A stretch of DNA of 64,000 bases from Tamarix chinensis (GCA_030549775.1 CM060178.1:70292556-70356555); one strand, 5' to 3'; positions 48,149 through 61,227 are shown, counted from the first letter of the stretch. The notes: generated by a model not told the origin, from the sequence alone. Numbers and translations are program-made.

Positions 48149-49804
48149 GTCCAAATAGAATACTCCCGAACCACTATTCTATCCGGTAGAATGATAATAA
48201 ATCACCATAGTTCTGACTCACGCATTCTTCCACTTCAAATCATTAGTATCTTTCACATAGGTTGTAAAGGTATGTTTTATTTCACGATGAGTAGGCTCCC
48301 CACTATTCTTAACCGGTGAAATGGTTTGAAACTTCTCTGGGACAACACACCAGAGCCACTATTTCTTTTGATGGAACGGAGATTAAAAATATCATCTTAG
48401 GGCAGAACGCTCCTGAGCCATTATTTTACCTAGTAGAACGGGAATACATATATATAGATTTAAGAAAAATAATCTTTCACTTTAAGTAATTATCATCTTA
48501 TTTAAGATTGATTCTTAGGCATAGAACACAGTCAAATAGATATGCATGTAATATAGATCCAAACCCTTAAGTCCTGTCAAAATCCAATTACACTTCCTTT
48601 AGTGTTCATTCTCCCATGTTGGTTGTTCCCCTCACATTATATTACGACATCTCCCAAATTCTATCATTAGTATCATACCCAAAAACCACCTGTGATGCAC
48701 GAAGATGGCTGATGGGTGCCATCCCCCGTCCTTGGGACGTTTCCTTTTTCGGAAACGTCACCCCTTTTCTGAAAATTTTTTGGTATCATAATTTATATTA
48801 AAATTATTTAATTAATATTTTTTATTAAAAAATTATTTAATTAATTTTTTATTTAAAAAAGTTATTAATAATTAAAATTAACTAATATAGGTAATAATTT
48901 TAGAATTTTTTGTTTTTCTCTCTTAATTTTAGTAGATTTGATATATTTTTAAAAAATATATATATAATATGTGTGTGTGTGTGTGTGTATAATTTTTTTT
49001 AACATTTCTTGCCATCCTAGTATCCTAAATTTTTAAGAAATGACTTTTCCGCGTTTCTCCCCATCTCCGTTTCCCCGTCCCCGTCCCCGTCCCCGTGCAA
49101 CACTGAAAACCACAACCTAATTCCCATGAGTTGATTTAGTAATCTCATCCCGATGTATACATATCGCACACGAAAGTATCCAAATCTAAATCCCATAAAA
49201 TGGTCATATTCCTTCATATGAATTCATCATTTCTAATTTTCAATAGTTATTCTCTAATCCATGAAGATGGGATAATAATAATAACATCTCAAGATGACTT
49301 GTCCTAAATTTAATATTAAACATTTATGAACCCCAAAATAACGATAATATTCCCATGAATTACTCAAGTTATTATTGTCATAATTTAAGTCTCCTAACAC
49401 ATAAATTATCAAGCTTCCTTAATATCCCATAATGACCTAGTTACCTTTTTAGCACAATTAGCACCTTTATTTTTATAAAAAACTTATACCTTCCATACAA
49501 ATTATTTTTTCAAGTCTCCATTAATTATCATACCTCATGAGAGACCTTAAGCCCATTTACCACAACTCATTCAACCCATTTTATATCATAAGACACAATT
49601 TCACAGTTATGACATTATCATCCTTCAACCCATATTTCATACCTTAAGTTATAATTTTCACGAATATGACACTCTCATCATTCAACCCAGATTTCATGCC
49701 ATGAATATATTTCCACAAGTGTGATATTATCAGCATTCAACCATAGATATATTTTCACAAGTATGGTATTAACATCACTCAACCTGTATCTCATGCTATA
49801 AGAT
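48149..49804 (+). mobile_element. LTR-A-family fragment D (5' and 3' truncated)
   Basis: It aligns with the middle of LTR A, beginning in the hairpin-unit array (CTCCCGAACCACTATTCTAT...) and ending at ATGCTATAAGAT, where the tandem duplication joins. A hAT MITE interrupts it at 48690-49105. Confidence 0.85.
48690..49105 (+). mobile_element. hAT MITE (416 bp) with 8-bp TSD AAAACCAC
   Basis: Ends are CTGTGATGCACG and CGTGCAACACTG, giving the same inverted termini as the 42581 element. AAAACCAC lies at 48682-48689 and 49106-49113. LTRs A and B carry the uninterrupted target sequence. Inside are CGTCCC repeats near the right end, AT-rich DNA and a (GT)n run. Confidence 0.93.
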
Positions 49805-49805
49805 C

Positions 49806-49832
49806 CACACACACACACACACACACACACAA
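49806..49832. repeat. (CA)n at the tandem-duplication junction
   Basis: Thirteen CA units lie exactly where copy 1 ends and copy 2 begins. The copy 1 left edge (45935) also starts in an ACACACAC run. Confidence 0.93.
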
Positions 49833-51483
49833 TTTCTTCAACTTTACTACTTTAACTTACTTCATTTTGTTTTCAATTTCTCTTATTTATACTTTGTCAA
49901 GGATGTGATTCTCATACTCCATTTAACTTCAAAACCTAAAAATCAAAACTACCAATTTGATAAACTCAATAGAGATGCATCAAAACACAACAAAAGAAAT
50001 AAATTATTGGCTATCAATGAGTCCAAAAACTAATGAAGAACTACAAGTATTGCGGGAGCTAACCTTTGTTAACATAAGGTAAAATTCCAACACACTTAAC
50101 TTAGATTTTTTGAATAATATATTTGTGATTTTTAGGAGATTTATATTGAATAATACTTTGATAGATCTGTAAACTAGTTTACCAGTAGATAATAACTAGT
50201 GAATTAATTGAAACAAACCATTACACTTCGTACTTTCTAATAAATAAATATATAAACTAAAAAATGAGCTTAAATTTTTATAGGAATGAGTAGGACATTA
50301 TATAAAGGAGCATGGGTTGGTATAGATGTTGACAAAATAAGCATATATGCTAGACTCATAGATAATATACGCTAGCAAAAAATAGCATAAATGCCAGATG
50401 CTGACAGAAAATAACATTGGCACAAAACACATAGAAGATAAAAGCTGGCAGAAAGAAGCATAGATGTCAAACAAGTAGACAATAGACATTGAAAAATTAA
50501 TAAAAACCATATACATTCTAATCAATAATAACTATACATTTTTTCTTTTCTTTTTGGAAGCATGATTATTACTTTTTAACAATTGGTGATTTTACTTTAT
50601 GAACTTCATAAGCACACGTCTTCCTCTTTGATGTCTAAAAATATACTACCCTACTTTTTTAGGCCCTTTAATGTGTGTTAATACAAGTGATTAATTGCAT
50701 TTTAAGATTGGTTTCTTGAAGTTTGAGTTTTAAAGGGGATATTTAGTTTCTATGGAAACTAGTCATTTGGCTTGGGATTATACTAGTTGATTGGTTTATT
50801 TGTCCTTGGGATTTTGCTCTAAATGAACCACCTAATTGGTTTCGATGGACCAATACACTGGTAAAAGAGTTAACTTGTTATGTTATACCAATTAATCAAT
50901 TCATTTGACCTAGAAGTTTTCTTGCCCAATTTGATTTAAATACTTTCCAAACTTGCCAACCAACTACTTTAATGGTGGAGAATATAACATGGTCACTCAA
51001 TATTCTTAAACCAATATGGATTATGCGGTCACCTTTACCTAAAATGATAACTGAAAATCATAATGATGCCTTGGATGGTCTTGTGTTCTCTACGTGCTAC
51101 ATACTTACATACTATCCTATATATTGCTAATAAGATCCATGATAACTCTTTGAATTGTGTGGCATGTACAACATTAGTAAGATACAATATGTTGAATTAT
51201 TCATGAAACTTATCTATATGGCCTATGTATGCATCTAGTGTTAACCTGTACATGAATAAGTAGTTGTTGCATGACAAGTATATAGTATGTCTTAATGTGA
51301 GCATGTGAACATCCCCTTTGGTACTGTGACAACTTGTCTCGTATTGGTTCATATCCTTTAATACAATAATCTACATGTTAGGTTAAGTTGGTTTACTCAA
51401 TACGTAGCATATTAATATGCTTATTTGTTTGGCCACCTGCTGGATCCCATGAATAAAGGACCTTGTGTAGGTAGAGGTAGTTG

Positions 51484-51827
51484 TGTAATGCCGGGAATTT
51501 TTATCTAAACTTAATATTCATTAATCTTTATTTTAACTTAATCTAATATCTAATTTGGGTCATTGCTATTCTTTTTTAGCTTAACCCTAACCTCAGTAAA
51601 TTGATAGATTTAATTTTTTTTAATCCCTAAAGTTAAACCTAATCCTAAACAAACAAACTTTTTCCTTTATCTTATTTCTTTTCTCTCCATTATTTTCCCC
51701 TTTTCCTTTTTTTTTTCTTCCTCATCTCCCTCGGCCTGCCAAATTAACCTACATTTTCTTTGTTTCTTTATCCCCATCCTGCACCTCTAGCCCTACCCGT
51801 CACCCTTTTTTTTCTTTTCTTTTCTTT

Positions 51828-51867
<40 letters not shown>

Positions 51868-51936
51868 TTTCCTCTATCTTTTCCTTAGTCGACACCCCGT
51901 TCTTCCTTTCCCTTTCCCCTTTCTCCATTTAGTCCA
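51484..51936 (+). mobile_element. Second copy of the TGTAATG... LTR start
   Basis: TGTAATGCCGGGAATTTTTATC followed by the same AT-rich then CT-rich sequence as 47727-48148, being part of the tandem duplication. Confidence 0.6.
51805..51870. repeat. (CTTT)n microsatellite
   Basis: About fifteen CTTT/CTTTT units. The copy 1 counterpart near 48062-48092 is much shorter, so this run expanded or shrank after the duplication. Confidence 0.95.
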
Positions 51937-54900
51937 AATAGAACACTCCCGAACCACTATTCTACCCGGTGGAATGGGAATAAATCACCATGGTCCTGAC
52001 TCACGCATTCTTCCACTTCAAATCATTAGTATCTTTCCCATAGGTTGTAAAGGTATGTTTTATTTTACGATGAGTAGGCGTCCCACTATTCTCAACTGGT
52101 GGAACAATTTGAAACCTCTCGGGGACAACACACCCGAGCCACTATTTCTTTTGATGGAACGGAGATTAAAAACATTATCTCAGGGCAGAACGCCCCCGAG
52201 TCACTATTTTACCCAATAGAACGGGAATACATATATATAGATTTTAGAAAAATAATCCCATGGCCTTACTCACGTGCTCTTTCACTTTAAGTAATTAGCA
52301 TCTTATTTAAGATTGATTCTTAGGCATAGAACACAGTCAAATAGATATGCATGTAATATAGATCCAAACCCTTAAGTCCTGTCAGAATCCAATTACGCTT
52401 CCTTTAGTGTTCATTCTTCCATGTTGATTGTTCCACTCACATTGTATTATGAAATCTCCCAAATTCCATTATTAGTATCATACCCAAAAACCACCTGTGA
52501 TGCACAGGGACAGCTGATGGGTGTCGTCCCCTGTTCCAGGGACATTTCCTCTTCCGAAAATGTCCTGCCTTTTCTAAAAATTTTTTGGTATCAGAATTTA
52601 TATTAAAATTATTTAATTAATTTTTTTATTAAAAAAACTCATTAATAATTAAAATTAACTAATATAGGTAATAAAAATTACAATTTTTTTTATTTATTTT
52701 TCTCTCTTAATTTTAGTAGATTTGATATATTTTTAATATATATATATATATAAATTTTTTTAACATTTCCTGTCGTCCCCGTTTCCTAAATTTTTAGAAA
52801 ATAATATTTTTGCGTTTTTCTCGGTCTCCGTTTCCCTATCCCTGTCCCTGTCCCTGTCCCTGTGCAACACTGAAAACCACAACCTAATTCCCATGAGTTG
52901 ATTTAGTAATCTCATCCCGATGTATATATATCGCACACGAAAGTATCCAAATCTAAATCCCATAAAATTGTCATATTCCTTCATATGAATTCATCATTTC
53001 TAATTTTCAATAGTTATTCTCTAATCCATGAAGATGGGATAATAATAATAACATCTCAAGATGACTTGTCCTAAATTTACTATTAAACATTTATGAACCC
53101 CAAAATAACGATAATATTCCCACAAATTACTCAAGTTATTATTGTCGTAATTTAAGTCTCCTAACACATAAATTATCAAGATTCCTTAATATCCCATAAT
53201 GACCTAGTTACCCTTTTAGCACAATTAGCACCTTTATTTTATAAAAACTTATACTTTCCACAAATTATTTTTCCAGGTCCCCATTAATTATCATACCTCA
53301 TGAGAGACCTTAAGCCCATTTACCACAACTCATTCAACCCATTTGATATCATAAGACACAATTTCACAGTTATGACATTATCATCCTTTAACCCATATTT
53401 AATACCTTAAGTTATAATTTTCACAAATATGACACTCTCATCATTCAACCTAGATTTCATGCCATGAATATATTTCCACAAGTGTGATATTATCATCATT
53501 CAACCATAGATATATTTTCACAAGTATGGTATTAACATCACTCAACCTGTATCTCATGCTATAAGATGCATTCTCACAAATAAGATGTTATTGTCACAAT
53601 CATAACATAATGGTATCTCTTAAAACTCTTATATTATTTCAACATAACATGCATAACATCACAAATTGTCAATATCAACATATATTACAAATTATAGCAG
53701 CAATATCATGAAAATAAATTTATTCGAACAAGCAATTATCATCAAAAGTCCTAAGCATAGAACAATATCCTTACCAACTAGGACACCGGGCTCTAAGCAC
53801 ACAAAATCCTAGACTTCCTCCTCCGAAGCTAGTGGAAAATCACTTATGAAAGATAATAAAATTACGGTTAGGCTCGAAGAGTTAAACTAAAGGAAAAATC
53901 AAGATAAAGAGGGTAAAAGTAGGTATAACCGTAGTCCAATGAGAGCTTGAGATGTGTGCAAGTGTAGAGGAATGTGTGGTGGAGCTATAGCAAAAGTTTT
54001 GTAGTGTTTAGTTGAGGTTTGGGGGTGAAAATAAGGATACACGGCCAAAGGAAAGAGGTTGCACAACTGTGCAGCAAACGGTGCAGGTTTTTGTTGAGAG
54101 AAAATAAAATGCACGGCCAAGCGGTGCGAAATTGCACGGTTGTGTAGAATTAGGCCGAGAGGAAAACTTTTGCACGGTCAGATGGTGTAGGGATTGCACG
54201 GCTGTGCAGCAGGGGTTTTAAGCGTTGCACGGTCTTGCAGCAGACCGTGCACTGGTTGTACACACTGCGACACTACAACACACGAGAGGGAGGAGAAGAG
54301 AAAAGAGGTGGCGATCGACAACGATGACCAATAACGGCGAAGGGAAGGTTGTGGTAACCTTGGTGGTTAGTCCACCAGCCAAAGGGCGGCAAGTGGTGGC
54401 TAAGGAGGTGCACGGTGGAGGAATATGGTGGTGAAAAACCAAAACAGGGAAAGGAAGGGGAAGAAGAAGAAGAAGAAAGGGAGAAGAAGGGAAGGAGAAG
54501 GGTGAGGAGCTCGGTAATAGCTTTTTGGCACAAAATATCAACAGAGTGAGGCAAAACTAAAGAGAAGTAGGGAGAGTGTGAGGTATATATATATATATAT
54601 ATATGTGCATGTGTGCTTGTGTGGTGACTCGGGGAAGGAAGAAAAGAACAGGGGTGGCATGCGATGGAAAAAACGGTGATGGTGAAACTATAAGTTGATG
54701 ATGGCTAGGGTAGGGTAATAGCTGCAGGGTGAGGGTGGTGATGGTTGATGGAAGTGTTGTGTAAAGGTGGAAATGATAAGAAGGATGCAGGGAGATGGGG
54801 TGTGTGACGAGGGAGGTGAAGGTCTACAGGGATGTGAGAAGGAGAAGAAGAAGGGGAAAGGTGATGGGTGATGGATGAGGGTGCAAAAAGGTGATGGGTG

Positions 54901-55262
54901 GTGGTAAAAGTGGATAGTGCAAGTGGGTGGTGCAAGTGGAGGTGCAAGAGTTGCAGCAAAAGGGGTTGGTGGGAGAAGGAGAAGAAGGAAAGAAAATAAA
55001 AGGAAAAAGGAAAAGAGAAAGGGTTGAAGGGATTAGTTTGGGATGATTTTAGATTATTTAAGGGTAATTAGGATTAGTGAAAATTTTAGCGAATTTGATT
55101 TCAGTTTACGACTTACGGTTTATCAAAGTTAAGGTTTTCAGAATCGGTTAATGTTTTGGGATTAAGGATAGGTTAAGGCTAATATAGGATTTATTGAGAT
55201 TAGCATTAGATTAGGGCGCTAATGATGTGGTATTAGATTAAGCAAATTTTTGGAGTATTACA
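51937..55262 (+). mobile_element. LTR C, LTR-A family, 5' truncated (3.3 kb)
   Basis: It aligns with LTR A from about position 5655 onward (hairpin-unit array, AT-rich middle, GA-rich block 54290-55020, TTAGG-rich tail) and ends TTTTTGGAGTATTACA. The first 750 bp of the LTR are missing. The hAT MITE at 52495-52872 lies inside. Confidence 0.88.
52495..52872 (+). mobile_element. hAT MITE (378 bp), duplicated copy
   Basis: The same insertion as 48690-49105, with the same 8-bp duplication AAAACCAC (52487-52494 and 52873-52880). It was copied by the tandem duplication rather than inserted anew. CCTGTC repeats near the right end replace the CCCGTC of copy 1. Confidence 0.93.
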
Positions 55263-55965
55263 ATATCCCATCTTTTTGTAAAGTTTGTTGAATGAGAAGT
55301 TATGGTATTTATTAAAATTTGACAATATTTAATTTTGATTTAGAACTATAATTGAGTTTGAGAAAAATTTAGATTTGAATAAGTTTTAGAAATGAAACAA
55401 AATGAGTTTTCAGATGAACTAATTGATAGGTTCTACGAACCGATCAACTAGTTTATCATTTTTGTTAAAATGTTTTTACTCAATCGAACAAATCGACTAG
55501 TTTGTATAGTAGAGTACATTTTCAAAACTCAATTTTTTTTTCCAAAAAACCTTCTCATACCAAAATGGGACCTTGATAATCCCATTCTAAGCCGTTCTTT
55601 AAACTTTCTTAATCTTTCTTATTATGCATTTGGCCTAAGCTTCTACTTTGAACTAATATGAGGGTTCGATTCGGAAATTAAAAGGATAGGATGACCTCAA
55701 CTTTGTCTTCTTCCACCTCTTTCCTCTACATGCTTTGGAATTGTTGCTTAAATTTTTAGATTATCTCTGCCAACAGGAAGATTTCTTCCACGCTGATCAT
55801 TTATTTCTTCTCTTGTGTTTGATATTTTCTGGGCGAATTCAACTTGTATTCTCTATAGTACACCATTTCAGCTCTGGAAGGGAAGTCAGCCTATCTTTGA
55901 TGAAATCTATCCATTCAAATCAAATTCGAACGTAGGTTAACTCTGTATTCTCTATTTTTTTTTAC
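55263..55965. repeat. Dispersed repeat, copy 1 (ATATCCCATC...)
   Basis: CATCTTTTTGTAAAGTTTG through CAAATTCGAACGTAGGT is repeated at 56996-57705. The second copy begins TGTAATATCC, so the unit may itself be an LTR start, here joined to the end of LTR C. No coding sequence is recognised. Confidence 0.85.
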
Positions 55966-56023
55966 TATCACCACGGCAGACAGAGAAGAAGGCTGGTGGC
56001 CACGGCAGACCGTTATTCTATTA

Positions 56024-56990
56024 GTTAACATAAGGTAAAATTCCAATGCACTTAACTTATATTTTTTGAATAATATATTTGTGTTTTTTAGATGATTTAT
56101 ATTGAATAATACTTTGATAGATCCATAAACTAGTTTAATGGTGGATAATAACTAGTGAATTGATTGAAACAAACCATTACACTTCATACTTTCTAATAAA
56201 TAAATATAAACACTAAAAAATGAGCATGAATTTTTATAGGAATGAGTAGGACATTTATATAAAGGAGAATGGGTTGGTATAGATGTTGACAAAATAAGGA
56301 TAGATGCTAAACTCATAGATAATATACACTAGCAAAAAATAGCATAAATGCCAAATGCTTAGAGGAACGACGGTGACAGAAAATAACATTGGCACAAGAC
56401 ACATATAAGATAGAAGCTGGCAGAAAGAAGCATAGATGTCAAACAAGTAGACAATAGACATTGATAAATTAAGAAAAACCATATACATTCTAATCAATTA
56501 TAACTATACATTTTTTTCTTTTCTTTTTGGAATCATGATTATTACTTTTTAGCAATTGGTGATTTTACTTTATGAACTTCATAAGCACATTTCTTCCTTT
56601 TTGATGTCTAAAACCACTTTTTTAGCCCATTTAATGTGTGTTAAATAAAACCTAATCTTAAACCAAAAACTTTTCCTTTTCCTTTATCCCATTTCTTCTA
56701 TCTCCATTCTTTTCCTTTTTTTTTTTATTCTTTCTTCCTCATCTCCCTCGGCCTACTAGATCAACCTAACTTTTCTTTGTTTCCTTACCCCCCATCCTGC
56801 ACCTCCAGCCCTACCCGTCACCCTTTTTCTTTTCTTTTCTTTCTTTCTTTCTTTCTTTTTCCTTTACCTTTTCCTCAGTTAACACCCCCTTCTTCCTTTC
56901 CCTATTCGGTCCAATTAGAGCCTATCCCCTTGCTCCATCATCGTCCTCACTTTCCCTTCTCAACCACATAGCCTACTTCCACCATCACCC
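56024..56990. repeat. Partial third copy of the tandem unit, internally deleted
   Basis: 56024-56640 matches 46181-46920. It then jumps to sequence matching 47885-48120 (56648-56890), so about 1 kb of the unit is missing. It shares the second of copy 1's internal sub-repeats (AAATGCTTAGAGGAACGAC), which copy 2 lacks. Confidence 0.85.
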
Positions 56991-56995
56991 TATGT

Positions 56996-57705
56996 AATAT
57001 CCTATCTTTTTGTAAAGTTTGTTGAATGAGAAGTTATGGTATTTATTAAAATTTGATAATATTTGATTTTGATTTGGAACTATAATTGAGTTTGAGGAAA
57101 AGTTGGATTTGAATAAGTTTTATAAATGGAACAAAATGAGTTTTCAAATGAACTGATTGATAGGTTCTATGAACCGATAGACTGGTTCATCATTTTAGCT
57201 AAAATGTTTTTACTTAACCGAATCGATTGAATAGTTTGTATAGTAGAGTACATTTTCAAAACTCAATTTTTCCCAAAAAAAAAAAGACTTCTCATAACAA
57301 AATGGAACCTTAATAATCCCATTCTAATTTGTTCTTTAAAGATTCTTAACCTTTCTTATTATGCATTTGGCTCAAGCTTTTGCCTCAAACTGATTCGAGG
57401 GTTCGATTTGGAAATTAAAGGGGGATGATGACCTCAACTTTGTCATCTTCCACCTCTCTCCTCTACATGCTTTGGAATTGTTGCTTAAATTTCTAAATCA
57501 TCTCTGCTAGTAAGGAGATTCCTTCCACTCAGATCATTCATTTCTTCTCTTGTATTTCACAATTTTTGGGCATATTCAACTTGTATTTTCTATAATACAC
57601 CATTTTAGCTCTGGAAGGGAGGTCAACCTATCATTAACGAAATCTACCCGTTCAGATCAAATTCAAACGTAGGTCAACTCTGTATTCTCTAAATTTTTTT
57701 TTTAT
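56996..57705. repeat. Dispersed repeat, copy 2 (TGTAATATCC...)
   Basis: It matches 55263-55965 almost throughout. The TGTAATATCC start suggests an LTR terminus. No second terminus is found before unique-looking sequence resumes. Confidence 0.8.
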
Positions 57706-58341
57706 CAAACCACAGGTGACCAATTAAATATGATGGACTAGGTACCAACCATTTCACTAGGTTGATTCCTAAGTCGATATTTAAAACACTACACTTGGCA
57801 AGTATCTATAATATAATTTTGATTCCTTTTGTTGCAACTTAACATTACAAAATTGAAAGGATATCTATATAACTCAGGAGCATATTCATATATGTTATGA
57901 ATTACCAAGAAGAAATGTGTCAATCAGGGAGGCAAAACAAATATGCAACTCTAAGGGTTATAAATAATTCCTATAAAATTGTAGAAATAGTTGGGGTCTA
58001 CATAGAAAAAATGGTAAAAGTTGTGTTGACACAAATGCTATGGTGGACATAATTCTTAATTGTGACGTAGACAATGACTTCAAGAGAGACCTTTTCATTT
58101 ACATTGTACCAACATTTACAAAAAGCTACTAGAGTACAAGATGCACACATGTCATTCTCTTGTCATTAATGGATGTCAATAGAATAAGTTAACTAGATTG
58201 GTGCTAGTACACATATGATCCCTTAATTAAATTTGGGAAACACTAGAGGAAATCAATGGTTGAATATTACACAGGGCTATCCTTTTCCTTTTTGTAATAA
58301 AAATTCTATGAAAAATTAAAAAAATGTGTTCATTTTGGCTG
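57706..58341. other. AT-rich DNA, nothing recognised
   Basis: No gene, repeat unit or element terminus is seen before the CACTA end. Confidence 0.55.
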
Positions 58342-58548
58342 CACTATAAGAAAAGTAATTTTTGGCAACGAAATATGTCATTGCCAAAAATATTTTTGCC
58401 AATGATATCATATTTTTGGTAACAACAACCCGTTTTTGTATATCATAGCGTAGCTAAAGGTTTTTGCAACAACTTTTTGTCGTCGGGAAAAATAAAATAT
58501 TTTGCAATGATAAATCTATGGCTATTTTTTTTGTCATCAATGATTGGC

Positions 58549-58553
58549 ATAAA
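58549..58553. repeat. Target-site duplication ATAAA, left copy
   Basis: It is repeated at 62750-62754 after the LTR end TTTCA. Confidence 0.82.
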
Positions 58554-60901
58554 TGTAACACCCCAAAATTTACTATTTTTTTTAAACCGAAACAAGTAAA
58601 TTAAATCATGTAAATTTTAGGAATATTACTGCCACACTTAGTACCATACCGATTCACTCCTACTGTTCTGGTACTAAGTGCTAAGGCTAAAAGGATATTC
58701 GTTAAACTTAATCAATACTTAAACCAAGAGTTCATAAAAAGAGAAAATAGAAGAGTCAAAGCATAGAAATCAGAGTACGCGTAAAAAATTACATATTTCA
58801 AAGTACGAAATTAAAATTCCTCGAAGGGAATAATGTGTACAAACGATAATGTTTAACTCTGGAAAATCCAATACAGAAAGGAAATAACATAAGGAAACAT
58901 AATGACATAAATAGAGAATCCGGCCACATCTCTCCCAGTCCTCGACCCAGGTCCGACTCAGCACTCAGCCCCGCCTGATGCCTCATGGATATCAAAGGCA
59001 TCAAAGAAAGTATCACCTACATGCACCACGTTAGATGGCCCTCTTGCTCGTGGGAATGAGCAGTACCCACGAAAAAGGGTGATCAATACACTACGTACTG
59101 AGTAAGGTAACTGTGCACTAAGGCCAACACATAGAAGCATATAAAACCAAGCGGAATAATAAAAATAACATATAGTCCAACATGATAACATAGTAGCATA
59201 CGACCATTCAGGTAAATACATAAAGGCCAATTTATAGTCCGAATTAATTAATTAATCAATCTCTTATCGATACTCAATTCACACCAAGCTTTTTATCAAA
59301 TCCATGCAAGTACGGGAACCCCACTATTTTAGCCAGTGGATCGGTCACTTATAGGGAAACATGCCCTAACTACTATTATAGCCGGTGGATCGGTCACTTA
59401 TAGGATAACATCCCCTAGCCACTATTATACGCCGGTGGATCGGTTTGGCCCCTGCTTGCATGGTGTTCCACTGTAAGTACTTAGTGTCTTTTATGTGTCT
59501 TACCAAACTTAGGGTTTGGTTTATGGAGCTCAGGATCCCCCACTATTATAACCGGTGGATTAGTCACACATAAGGCAACGTGCCCTAGCCATTATTATAC
59601 ACCGGTGGATCAGTCTCTAGGGCACCCCAACATCTGGCCACTATTATGCCGGTGGATTGGTCTGGGCCGGGCTCAATAATCTTTCACTTAACATGATTAA
59701 TGTCTTAAGTGTCTTATTCAGAATTTTAACCCTAGACATGGATGACTAACTCCCTCTACGCTTATTCTTCAAAAAGACCTATCTCACATCGTAAGACTCA
59801 TGTACCTCCTAACTTGGCCCAACATCCTTGCCTCCTTACCCTATCTCACACTAGAGCCCATTTTCCATGTATGTGGGTTAAGGCCCACTACCTTACACTT
59901 CCAAGTCCACTCACCATCTTACTCTAGGGTTTTATTCTGAAACCCTAATTTAGGCCGAAGTGGCCCATCCTACTCCACCTCACACAACCCAAATCATTTT
60001 AACACTCCACACATCACAACCCATAGATTCCACTCTCATCATCACACTTTAATCACCATATACACATGTGACTACGAAACCCTAAGTAGCCACACTAAAC
60101 CCTAGTCGACCACACCAAACCCTAGCTCGGTCTCCTATGCACCCTTATACCGTCCCATGTATTATTTTTCATACAAGGTGCTCAAACACCCAAACAATAC
60201 TTCCATCACCTTCCTCATACCCCAAATCAACTTTCCATACATAAAATTCACCCCCATGCAGACTTTATACATCCCATACAACCCTTCAAACTTTTTCATG
60301 CAAAATTCTAAAATTCCTACGTGAAACCCTAGATTCCTCCATTTATGGTCATGTAACATTTACGTCAACTCCACATCATTTCACTCCATAACATCATATT
60401 ACATAACCTAGCATGCATGTCTTATAGGGTCACATCATATCACATCACATTCACAACACAAACATATGATATACAAATCATAAGGTAACACATAATGTAC
60501 CTCAACTCCAAGCCGCACCATACATAATATATTTGTAACATTACACATAAGATACATCACATATTATGGCACATGGTATAGAAGGCATATAAGACACATT
60601 ACATACATACTGCCTTAGCCACACCCTTACCTAAAATGACATCAGTCTTAGAGTATGCTCCTACGCCTTCTTAGGGCTTTGACTGGTCTCACCTATATGA
60701 CGGAAAAGCTAACGATTAGATTTCCTCCTACTAAAAATACTATTATTCCTTATTTATGCTAAGATTAGGGTTTTAATAAAATAATATAATAATAATAACA
60801 TTAACTAATTACTAATTTTGCTAAGGATATAAGAAATAATAGTAATATTGTAAAAGATGATAATATAAGATTTGAAGATTTTACCCTAATAACAATAACG
60901 A

Positions 60902-60971
<70 letters not shown>

Positions 60972-61180
60972 ATTAGTATCATTCGAAATAAATGGTGAAA
61001 TAAGGGCTTCAACCATTCACCAAAATAATACTTATAACAATACTACTAATATTAATAAATAGATAAAATTATTATTCTTATAAAAACAATAATAGTAATA
61101 CAAAATAACAATAATAATAATAATAATAATAATAATATAAATCAAAGATAATGTAAGGTAGGGTTTCGACCCTACTTTGA

Positions 61181-61227
<47 letters not shown>

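Larger units (their letters stand above)
45935..49804. repeat. Tandem duplication, copy 1 (about 3.87 kb)
   Basis: The sequence from ACACACAATTTCTTCAAC (45936) to ATGCTATAAGAT (49804) is repeated in the same order at 49820-53567 with only scattered differences. The unit holds non-coding DNA (46000-47720), an LTR start (47727), a CT-rich tract, an LTR-A-family fragment (48150-49804) and the MITE at 48690. Copy 1 carries an extra internal duplication of about 125 bp (46600-46720). Open frames with MLFSV and MSIVYLFD repeats are artefacts of these internal repeats. Confidence 0.92.
49820..53567. repeat. Tandem duplication, copy 2 (about 3.75 kb)
   Basis: It matches copy 1 from ACACAATTTCTTCAAC to ATGCTATAAGAT, including LTR start, LTR-A-family sequence and MITE. 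It lacks the 125-bp internal repeat of copy 1 and has a longer CTTT array. After 53567 it continues with the rest of the LTR, which copy 1 lacks. Confidence 0.92.

Noticed and set aside
46412..50525. Minus-strand frames with repeated MSIVYLFD and MLFSV peptides
   Set aside because: The repeated peptides follow internal DNA sub-repeats of a non-coding unit and are not kept in the same frame between the duplicated copies.
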